Below are positions 6,613-13,040 of a stretch of DNA of 14,769 nt, piece by piece; the stretch's first letter is position 1, and each line of letters begins with the position of its first letter. This DNA is from Gammaproteobacteria bacterium. Its GTDB lineage: Bacteria > Pseudomonadota > Gammaproteobacteria > UBA9214. The stretch is from contig JAOTTU010000039.1 of assembly GCA_029864225.1 (NCBI GenBank), positions 1-14,769 of the forward strand, read 5' to 3'. The notes beneath the pieces were generated by a model. That model did not search any database. It had not been told where the DNA came from and worked only from the letters and a program-made list of their open reading frames with translations. The translations under genes and the position numbers were made by a program.

Positions 6613-7992
6613 ATGATATCGCTGCTGCTGTTTGTGGTCGTCTGCCTGTTGCTAATGACAGGCTTCCCGGTGGCGTTCACACTGGCGGGCAGCGCGCTCG
6701 GCTTTGCCTTCATCGGGCAACTGACGGGCAGCTTCGACAGTGCCTTCCTCGCGGCCCTGCCCAACCGCCTGTACGGCATCATGACCAACCTCACCCTGAT
6801 CGCCGTTCCGCTGTTCGTGTTCATGGGTGTGATGCTGGAACGCTCGCGCGTGGCCGAAAACCTGCTCGATACTATGGCGGCACTGTTCGGGCGACTGCGC
6901 GGCGGACTGGGTCTTTCAGTCATCCTGGTCGGCATGCTGCTGGCCGCCAGCACCGGTATCGTCGGCGCCACCGTGGTGACCATGGGACTGCTATCACTGC
7001 CAACCATGCTGCGCCGTGGTTATGACCCGCGCATCGCGGCCGGCACCATCTGCGCGGCCGGCACCCTCGGCCAGATCATCCCGCCCTCCATCGTACTGGT
7101 GCTGCTGGGGGATGTACTGTCCTCCGCCTACCAGCAGGCACAGCTCGACATGGGCGTGTTCTCCCCTGATACCGTCTCGGTCGGCGACCTGTTCAGCGGC
7201 GCCCTCCTGCCCGGACTGATACTGGTCAGCCTCTATCTCGCCTACCTGGCCATCACGGCCGCGCTGCGCCCCGCGACCATGCCGGCCATCACCGACGCGG
7301 AGCAGGAATCGCTTTCCGACGGCGCCCTGCTGCAACAGGTGCTGCGGGTCCTGTTGCCGCCTCTGCTGCTGATCGTTGCTGTGCTGGGTTCCATACTGGC
7401 GGGTATCGCCACACCGACGGAAGCGGCCTCGGTGGGCGCCATGGGCGCCATCCTGCTGGCCGTCGCACAGGGACAGTTCAACCTTGGTATGTTGCGTGAG
7501 GTCATGCGCAGCACCACACGGGTCACCTGCATGGTGTTCATGATCCTGATCGGGGCCTCGGTATTCTCGCTGGTTTTCCGTGGCTTCGGTGGCGACGTAA
7601 TCGTGGCCGAACTGCTGCACAACCTGCCGGGCGGCGCGCTGGGTGCGATGCTGGCGGTGATGCTGCTGATGTTTCTGCTCGGTTTCGTGCTCGATTTTAT
7701 CGAGATTACCTTCGTGGTGGTCCCCGTCGTCGGGCCGGTGCTGCTGTCCATGGGACTGGACCCTGTGTGGCTGGGGATCATGATCGCCCTCAACCTGCAG
7801 ACCTCGTTCCTGACGCCGCCCTTCGGGTTCGCCCTGTTCTACCTGCGCGGCGTGGCGCCGGCGCAAGTCACAACCACACAGATCTATCAGGGGGTTATGC
7901 CTTTCATCGGGCTGCAGTTGTTCATGCTGATCATCCTGGCGCTATGGCCGCAACTGGCCACCTGGCTGCCCGGAATCATCTATGCAAACTGA
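6613..7992 (+). CDS. TRAP transporter large permease subunit (DctM family)
   Basis: A 459-residue polytopic inner-membrane protein with about a dozen hydrophobic segments, the normal size for DctM. Family hallmarks include MTGFPVAFTLAG near the N-terminus, LTLIAVPLFVFMGVMLERSRVAENLL, the internal repeat signature ASTGIVGATVVTMGLLSLPTMLRRGYDP followed by GTLGQIIPPSIVLVLLGD, ATPTEAASVGA, and LNLQTSFLTPPFGFALFYLRGVAP near the C-terminus. It forms the sodium/substrate translocation pathway with DctQ. The ATG has no strong Shine-Dalgarno sequence. A 10-codon open frame from ATG 6584 ends in TGA overlapping this start (ATGA), which may couple translation. The matching binding protein is not in this operon but at 8641-9750 on the other strand. 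Confidence 0.95.
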   Translation: MISLLLFVVVCLLLMTGFPVAFTLAGSALGFAFIGQLTGSFDSAFLAALPNRLYGIMTNLTLIAVPLFVFMGVMLERSRVAENLLDTMAALFGRLRGGLGLSVILVGMLLAASTGIVGATVVTMGLLSLPTMLRRGYDPRIAAGTICAAGTLGQIIPPSIVLVLLGDVLSSAYQQAQLDMGVFSPDTVSVGDLFSGALLPGLILVSLYLAYLAITAALRPATMPAITDAEQESLSDGALLQQVLRVLLPPLLLIVAVLGSILAGIATPTEAASVGAMGAILLAVAQGQFNLGMLREVMRSTTRVTCMVFMILIGASVFSLVFRGFGGDVIVAELLHNLPGGALGAMLAVMLLMFLLGFVLDFIEITFVVVPVVGPVLLSMGLDPVWLGIMIALNLQTSFLTPPFGFALFYLRGVAPAQVTTTQIYQGVMPFIGLQLFMLIILALWPQLATWLPGIIYAN

Positions 7993-8013
7993 TGGTCCTG
8001 GCCGTGACAATTC

Positions 8014-8039
8014 GGCCGGATTTATGAGAGTATCCGGCC
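8014..8039. other. GC-rich inverted repeat between dctM and the PagL-like gene
   Basis: GGCCGGAT (8014-8021) and ATCCGGCC (8032-8039) form a perfect 8-bp stem with a 10-base loop, 21 bases after the dctM stop and 25 bases before the next ATG. No T-run follows on either strand, so it is not a standard intrinsic terminator. It could stabilise the upstream mRNA end or attenuate read-through. Confidence 0.55.
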
Positions 8040-8064
8040 TTCAGTACTGCAAACGAGGTTCACA

Positions 8065-8628
8065 ATGACAACATCAACCCGGATCTTGCTTGTTTCACTG
8101 CTGTTCGTCGCCCAGCTCGGCCCGGCACAGGCTGCCGGCGATCGCTGGGTCGACACGATCTCCCTCAGCGTGGGCACAGACGATAATTCCATCGATGCGA
8201 ATGTATTCCGGCTCGGTATCCAGAACCGCTGGAACCGGACGTTGTTCAACGGGGGCGCCTGGTTCGTCGGCGGCTACTGGGACGTGTCACTGGCCTACCT
8301 GGAGTCGGATGTCGACAACAGCGACCTGTACGAAGTCGGTGTCACGCCGGTATTGCGCCTGCAGCGCGATGCCGACCTGTCCAGCGGGATCAGCCCGTTC
8401 TCCGAGATCGGCATCGGTGCCCACCTGCTGTCGGAGACCCGGCTCGGCGGCCACGACCTTGATACCGCCGTCCAGGTCGGCTCCCACCTGGGCATCGGCC
8501 TGGGCTTTGGGGACAAGGGCCGCTACGAACTGACCTACCGGTTCCAGCACCTCTCGAATGTCGATTTCGGTGACGACAACGACGGTGTCGATTTTCACCT
8601 GCTCAAGTTCGCCTACAACTTCGAGTAG
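8065..8628 (+). CDS. PagL-like lipid A 3-O-deacylase / acyloxyacyl hydrolase, outer membrane
   Basis: A 187-residue protein with a signal peptide (about 1-23, ending PAQA) followed by alternating polar/hydrophobic strands that fit an 8-stranded beta-barrel. The final FAYNFE resembles an outer-membrane C-terminal signature, though the last residue is Glu rather than aromatic. The segment YRFQHLSN contains the His-x-Ser of PagL (H162, S164 here; H126, S128 in P. aeruginosa PagL). An acidic residue twelve positions after the serine (D176) matches the spacing of PagL Glu140. PagL removes the 3-linked acyl chain of lipid A in the outer leaflet. The ATG has GAGG (8055-8058) 6 bases upstream. It follows dctM by 72 bases, and its stop is 12 bases from the binding-protein stop on the other strand. 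Activity is inferred. Confidence 0.8.
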   Translation: MTTSTRILLVSLLFVAQLGPAQAAGDRWVDTISLSVGTDDNSIDANVFRLGIQNRWNRTLFNGGAWFVGGYWDVSLAYLESDVDNSDLYEVGVTPVLRLQRDADLSSGISPFSEIGIGAHLLSETRLGGHDLDTAVQVGSHLGIGLGFGDKGRYELTYRFQHLSNVDFGDDNDGVDFHLLKFAYNFE

Positions 8629-8640
8629 GCCGTATCCGAA

Positions 8641-9750
8641 TCAGCCGGCGCGCACGTTCAGGTAGGCGCGCTCGGAGATGTCGTGCCAGGCCTCCACCTG
8701 GTCGCGGAACTGCCTGAATGACGCATACACCTTGCCGGACAGCGGGTCTTCTTCCGCGACCTCCGCCACCACTGCATCCGAAAGTTCCCGCAGTCGCTCG
8801 AGCACGGCATCAGGCAGGCGTCTGAGATCGACGCGGTGTTCCGTTTTCAGGGTCTGCAGGGCCGCGTTGTTGCGTGCCGTGTATTCCGCCAGCATGTCTT
8901 CATTCACAACCCGGCAGGCATTCGTCACGATATGCTGCAGGTCAGCGGGCAGCGCCTCGAAGGCCGCCTGGTTGATCAGGCATTCCAGCGTGGTGCCGGG
9001 CTCGTGCCAGCCCGGGTAATAATAGTATTTCGCCGCTTTGTAGAGACCGAAGGCCAGGTCGTTGTAGGGACCGACCCATTCCGTGGCGTCGATGGCACCG
9101 GACTGCAGCGAGGTGAAGATCTCGCCACCCGGCAGGCTCACGGGGGTGCCGCCCGCGCGTCTGAGCACCTCACCACCGAGTCCCGGGATACGCATCTTCA
9201 GGCCCCGCAGGTCCTCGGGGCTGTTGATCTCCCGGTTGAACCAGCCAGCCATCTGCACCCCGGAATTGCCCGCCGCCGCCGGAATCAGACCAAAGGGCGC
9301 ATACACCTCACGCCACAACTCCATGCCGCCGCCGTAATAAAGCCAGGCATTCATCTCCTGGGCGGTCAGGCCGAATGGCACTGCGGCAAAAAACTGTGCA
9401 GCCGTGCTTTTGCCCTTCCAGTAATAGGCCGCACCGTGGCCCAGTTCGGCCGTTCCGCGTGAGACCGCGTCGAACACCTCGAGCGCGGGGACCAGTTCTC
9501 TGGCCCCATAGACCTTGACCTGCAGGCGGCCGCCGCTCATCTCGCCGATAAGCCGCGCCAGGTTGTTCGCACCCGTACCCAGGCCGGGGAAATTCTTTGG
9601 CCAGGTCGTTACCAGCTTCCAGGTGATGGTCTCGCTGCGCGCACTGGGCGCATCACCGGAGGGTGCCTCAGTCTGTTGGCAACCGCTCAACCAGGCGCCT
9701 GTCAGGAGCGCCCCGCCACCGGCTTTGCCGAGAAAATCGCGTCTTTTCAT
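8641..9750 (-). CDS. TRAP transporter substrate-binding protein (TakP/FcbT1 type), Tat-lipoprotein leader
   Basis: A 369-residue DctP-family binding protein closest in pattern to TakP, the 2-oxo acid binder of Rhodobacter. Shared motifs include AYYWKGKS, MNAWLYYGGGMEL, GVQMAGWFNREI, LKMRIPGLGGEVL with carboxylate-binding R187, GAIDATEWVGPYND (E224, W225) and YYYYPGWHEPGTT. Residues 1-9 (MKRRDFLGK) are a twin-arginine signal. L21-S-G-C24 is a lipobox, predicting a lipid-anchored protein, whereas most TRAP binding proteins are soluble in the periplasm. The ATG has a strong GGGGGA 5 bases upstream. It is on the opposite strand from its presumed partners DctQ/DctM, with the PagL-like gene in between. 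The ligand is likely a 2-oxo or other organic acid, by family inference only. Confidence 0.93.
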   Translation of the reverse strand: MKRRDFLGKAGGGALLTGAWLSGCQQTEAPSGDAPSARSETITWKLVTTWPKNFPGLGTGANNLARLIGEMSGGRLQVKVYGARELVPALEVFDAVSRGTAELGHGAAYYWKGKSTAAQFFAAVPFGLTAQEMNAWLYYGGGMELWREVYAPFGLIPAAAGNSGVQMAGWFNREINSPEDLRGLKMRIPGLGGEVLRRAGGTPVSLPGGEIFTSLQSGAIDATEWVGPYNDLAFGLYKAAKYYYYPGWHEPGTTLECLINQAAFEALPADLQHIVTNACRVVNEDMLAEYTARNNAALQTLKTEHRVDLRRLPDAVLERLRELSDAVVAEVAEEDPLSGKVYASFRQFRDQVEAWHDISERAYLNVRAG

Positions 9751-9785
9751 CTACATCCCCCATAACCCTGCGTAGTGAAGCAGGC

Positions 9786-9791
9786 ATTGTA
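9786..9791 (-). promoter_or_regulatory. Candidate -10 element for the TRAP binding-protein gene
   Basis: On the minus strand this reads TACAAT (5/6 to TATAAT), 35 bases before the ATG at 9750. No good -35 hexamer is visible 16-18 bases upstream in this GC-rich stretch, so an activator may be needed. A perfect TTGACA (9860-9855, minus) lies too far upstream to pair with it. Confidence 0.3.
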
Positions 9792-9866
9792 CGCCGGTCG
9801 CCCCGGCAGGGCCTTCGCAGCCGCCCGCATCCGGCAGACTCGTCGGAAATAAATTGTCAACTCGTC

Positions 9867-9896
9867 TTGAAATTCCACCGACTTATGGCATAGTAT
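9867..9896 (+). promoter_or_regulatory. Candidate sigma-70 promoter for the GGDEF-EAL gene
   Basis: TTGAAA (9867-9872, 5/6 to TTGACA) is separated by 18 bases from TAGTAT (9891-9896, 4/6). A second option closer to the gene is TTCACT (9926-9931) with AATAAT (9948-9953), spacer 16, in an AT-rich stretch. Two direct ATTCAG copies (9895-9900 and 9908-9913) flank the palindromic GCGAACGC and could be a regulator site. All are by-eye matches. Confidence 0.35.
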
Positions 9897-10012
9897 TCAG
9901 CGAACGCATTCAGTATCCAAGCTAGTTCACTAATTTATAAAAATATAAATAATTCGCCCTCACACGACCCAGCCGGCTCGAGCAGACGCGTTAGGGAGGA
10001 GGTTCCGGGACA

Positions 10013-12880
10013 TTGAGTGAGCTAAAAACGATTCGAACACGCTTTACCACACTGATCATCGCCGGCCTGCTGCTGGCGCCCATCGCAGGTCTTGCCAGCG
10101 CCGTGCTGTTCGGCCTGATCACCCCCGATGAACTGGGTGACCCCCAGACAGCGGCCATCCTGGCGAGCTTTGTGCTCGGTACGACACTTTGGTCATATGC
10201 CTATTTTTCAAGCTATTTCAATAATCTGGGTGATTTCTCCCGGCAGCGCCCCGGCGCCGGCCTGACAGCCCGTCAGCAACAGCGTCTGGCGCGCTTCAGC
10301 CGGGATTACTGGAGCTGCTATATCCTGTATGCCCTGGCGACCCCGGCGCTGTTTTTCCTGGCAGCCCAGAAACCCATCGCCACCTCGCTGGGACCGTTCC
10401 TGCAGCTCATGCTGCTGCAGCTGTCGGTGGCGGCCCTGGTCGGCCTGCCGACCTACCAGCTGGCACTGGACCTGATCGGGAAACTGGCCGGGCACCTCAG
10501 TCTGCAGAAGATCCAGGTGAGCCTCAAGTCCAGGATCATGCTGCTGGGCGGGTTTGTGCCGCTGCTGTCCTACTCGGTATTAATGAACTATCAGCTGCAG
10601 CGGGCCGGCAGCCTGGCCCCGGACCATGTAGCCATCTGGCTGACCCTGGTTGCCATCACGGTGACCATTACCCTGTTTTCGATCCGCAGCGTGTCGCAGG
10701 CGCTGTCGCCGGTGCAGGAACTGTTCCTGCGCAGCGGTGCCTCGAAACATGCCGACCTGGCCCGGCTGAGCCCGCAATCGACCGACGAGATCGGCTTCAT
10801 GACCCAGGCGCTCGGCAAACTGTTCCGACGCCTCGGTGAACAGGAAACCCACATGCGCGCGGTCGTAGACAACGCTGCCGAGGGCATCATCGTCACCAAC
10901 GAGCAGGGACTGATCGAGACCTTCAATCCTGCCGCGGAAAAATTTTTCGGTTACCTGGCCTCCGAGATTTGCCAGCGCTCCATCAAGTCGCTACTGCCGG
11001 ATCTGGTCGATAAAGAAAATATGCTGCAACCGCTTGACGTTGAATCCGAACTCAGGGGGTTTCACCGCAATGGCGCGCCAATGCAGATGTCGGTGCGCAC
11101 CTCCGAGATGCACATCAATGGTCGCCGCATGTTTACCTGCCTGGTTGCAGACGTCACCCGGCGCACGGCTATCGAGAAGCAGTTGAAAGAGTCAGAGCTC
11201 CGCTACCGCGACCTGGTTGAAACCGCACACGATCTGGTCTGGACCACGGACGCGCACGGCCACCTCACCTATATCAACCGCGCCTGCCTGACTATTTACG
11301 GCCTGGAACCCGAGGCCATGCTGCAACGGCGACTCCATGAATTCAGGTCGCCCGACCATCCGCCCATTGACAAGGAGGCCATCGAGGCACTGCTGCAGGG
11401 CAAGGACCGGGTACAGTTCGAGACCGTGCACCTGGATTCGGAAGGCAGACCACATTTCCTGAGCTTCAGCGCAAAGACCCATGCGGACAAGAACGGCAAG
11501 GTCATCCGTATCAGCGGGACGGCGCGAGACATCACCGAACAAAAGGCATTCCAGCACCAGCTTTCCTATCACGCCGAACATGATTCGCTGACAGGCCTGT
11601 TCAATCGCAACTATTTCCAGCAGGAACTGGACCGCACGGTGGCACGCGTAGCGCGTAACGGTTCCGCCTGTGCCCTGTTCTATTTCGATCTCGACCAGTT
11701 CCGCTACATCAACGACACCATCGGCCACCCCGCGGGTGACCGCCTGCTGGTCGAGATCGCTGCCTTGCTGTCGTCGCACGTGCGCGATGGTGACCTGCTG
11801 GCCCGCTTCGGTGGCGATGAGTTTACCCTGCTGCTGTACAACATCAACAAGCGCGACGTCCTGCGCGCCGCGGAAAATTTCCGCGCCCTGTGCGACGACT
11901 ACAAGTTCATCGAGGCAGGCAAGCCCTTCAACGTGACCTGCAGCATCGGCGTGGCCATGCTCGACCCGAGAGTGGCAACAGCCGAAGAGGCACTGTCGCA
12001 TGCGGACCTGGCCTGCAACATGGCCAAGCAGCAAGGCCGCAACCGCGCCAATCTGTACAACCCGGCCGACAGTGACAAGGCCGGCATGGCGGCCGACATG
12101 GGCTGGGCGACGCGGGTGCGTGAAATGCTCGAGCATGACCGCTTCCAGCTGGTTTACCAGCCGATCGTGTCGGTCGCCAGCGGCCAGATCAGCGACTACG
12201 AGGTGCTGGTACGCATGATCTGCGATGACGGACAGATCATCCTGCCGGGTGGTTTCATGCCCGCGGCGGAACGTTTTGGCCTGATTCACAGCGTTGATCG
12301 CTGGATCGTCAGTCGCGCTATCAAGCAACTCAGCGAACTGCATGCACAGGGACATACAACCAGCTTCTCCATCAACCTGTCCGGCAAGGCATTTGAAGAT
12401 GCCACACTGCTGCCGCTGATTCAGGAGATGCTGTCCAGTACCGGTATGGAACCGACCCTGGTCACCTTCGAGATCACCGAGACTGCCGCCATAGCCAACC
12501 TGGCCGCCGCCGAGGCATTCATCGGTGCCCTGAAGGACATCGGCTGCCAGTTCGCGCTGGACGATTTCGGCTCGGGTTTTTCCTCCTTCGCCTACCTGAA
12601 ACACCTGCCGGTCGATAAACTCAAGATCGACGGGGGCTTCGTGAAGGGCATGGCGCACAGCACGGTGGACCAGGCCATGGTCGAATCAATGAACCAGGTC
12701 GCCCATGCATTGGGCAAGCAGACCATTGCGGAATGTGTCGAAAACCAGGAAACCTTGCAGATACTCGGGCAGATGGGCGTTGATCGCGCACAGGGCAACT
12801 TCATTGGACGACCGCGCGAGAGCCTGCTGAGTATCACCCAGGCGGTGCAAGCCACCGACACGACGCTACAAACGCACTAG
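10013..12880 (+). CDS. Membrane-bound HAMP-PAS-PAS-GGDEF-EAL cyclic-di-GMP signalling protein
   Basis: A 955-residue inner-membrane regulator. About six hydrophobic segments occupy residues 13-228 (a sensory region I do not recognise). A HAMP-like linker with DEIG at 258-261 follows, then PAS domains at about 280-390 and 391-512, a GGDEF domain at about 521-690 and an EAL domain at about 698-945. The cyclase site GGDEF (600-604) is intact, and RDGD five residues upstream is a complete RxxD product-inhibition site. The phosphodiesterase has EVL at 730-732 (EVL occurs in active enzymes), NLS, EITE, DDFGSG, KIDGGF, AECVE and AQG, so the metal-binding residues appear present. Both making and breaking c-di-GMP are possible. 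The start is TTG 10013, supported by AGGGAGGAGG (9993-10002); no in-frame ATG occurs before the membrane region ends. It diverges from the TRAP binding-protein gene. Confidence 0.95.
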   Translation: MSELKTIRTRFTTLIIAGLLLAPIAGLASAVLFGLITPDELGDPQTAAILASFVLGTTLWSYAYFSSYFNNLGDFSRQRPGAGLTARQQQRLARFSRDYWSCYILYALATPALFFLAAQKPIATSLGPFLQLMLLQLSVAALVGLPTYQLALDLIGKLAGHLSLQKIQVSLKSRIMLLGGFVPLLSYSVLMNYQLQRAGSLAPDHVAIWLTLVAITVTITLFSIRSVSQALSPVQELFLRSGASKHADLARLSPQSTDEIGFMTQALGKLFRRLGEQETHMRAVVDNAAEGIIVTNEQGLIETFNPAAEKFFGYLASEICQRSIKSLLPDLVDKENMLQPLDVESELRGFHRNGAPMQMSVRTSEMHINGRRMFTCLVADVTRRTAIEKQLKESELRYRDLVETAHDLVWTTDAHGHLTYINRACLTIYGLEPEAMLQRRLHEFRSPDHPPIDKEAIEALLQGKDRVQFETVHLDSEGRPHFLSFSAKTHADKNGKVIRISGTARDITEQKAFQHQLSYHAEHDSLTGLFNRNYFQQELDRTVARVARNGSACALFYFDLDQFRYINDTIGHPAGDRLLVEIAALLSSHVRDGDLLARFGGDEFTLLLYNINKRDVLRAAENFRALCDDYKFIEAGKPFNVTCSIGVAMLDPRVATAEEALSHADLACNMAKQQGRNRANLYNPADSDKAGMAADMGWATRVREMLEHDRFQLVYQPIVSVASGQISDYEVLVRMICDDGQIILPGGFMPAAERFGLIHSVDRWIVSRAIKQLSELHAQGHTTSFSINLSGKAFEDATLLPLIQEMLSSTGMEPTLVTFEITETAAIANLAAAEAFIGALKDIGCQFALDDFGSGFSSFAYLKHLPVDKLKIDGGFVKGMAHSTVDQAMVESMNQVAHALGKQTIAECVENQETLQILGQMGVDRAQGNFIGRPRESLLSITQAVQATDTTLQTH

Positions 12881-12905
12881 GGATGACCTGAATTAATCCA
12901 TTATT

Positions 12906-12994
12906 CGTCATTCCGGCGAAAGCCGGAATCCAGTAACTGCCTGATTACCAACCACTGGATTCCGGGTCTCCGCTACGCTCCGCCCGGAATGACG
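12906..12994. repeat. Double-hairpin intergenic palindromic repeat, dRS3/NIME-like
   Basis: An 89-base element between convergent genes. Its ends are perfect 11-bp inverted repeats (CGTCATTCCGG 12906-12916, CCGGAATGACG 12984-12994). Inner 12-bp inverted repeats CCGGAATCCAGT (12923-12934) and ACTGGATTCCGG (12954-12965) are also perfect. Alternatively two separate hairpins form: ATTCCGGC-GAAA-GCCGGAAT (12910-12929), and ATTCCGGG/CCCGGAAT (12959-12990) with a 16-base loop. The 20-base unit resembles neisserial dRS3 (ATTCCC-N8-GGGAAT), and similar repeats are scattered through many proteobacterial genomes. It carries no coding capacity. It may help terminate transcription from both sides, although no T-run is present. 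Confidence 0.85.
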
Positions 12995-13040
12995 GCGTGA
13001 TCAGACCATCCCTGGCCTGCATTTTTCCAGGCAACCTGGA

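Noticed and set aside
6994..7866. 290-codon minus-strand open frame opposite dctM
   Set aside because: Extreme His/Gln/Arg/Asp composition reflects the complement of hydrophobic codons; the plus strand encodes a clear TRAP permease.
9855..9860. Perfect TTGACA on the minus strand as a promoter for the TRAP binding-protein gene
   Set aside because: The sequence 16-18 bases downstream is GC-rich (CTGCCG) with no -10-like hexamer.
11192..12658. 488-codon open frame on the minus strand opposite the GGDEF-EAL gene
   Set aside because: It lies wholly antisense to a gene with intact domain motifs, has a low-complexity His/Gln/Gly-rich composition typical of complementary-strand frames in GC-rich DNA, and matches no family I know.
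13021..13040. CCAGG-CAA-CCTGG palindrome next to a T-run near the uvrD stop
   Set aside because: The T-run precedes the stem on the plus strand and becomes an A-run after it on the minus strand, so it does not form an intrinsic terminator in either direction.
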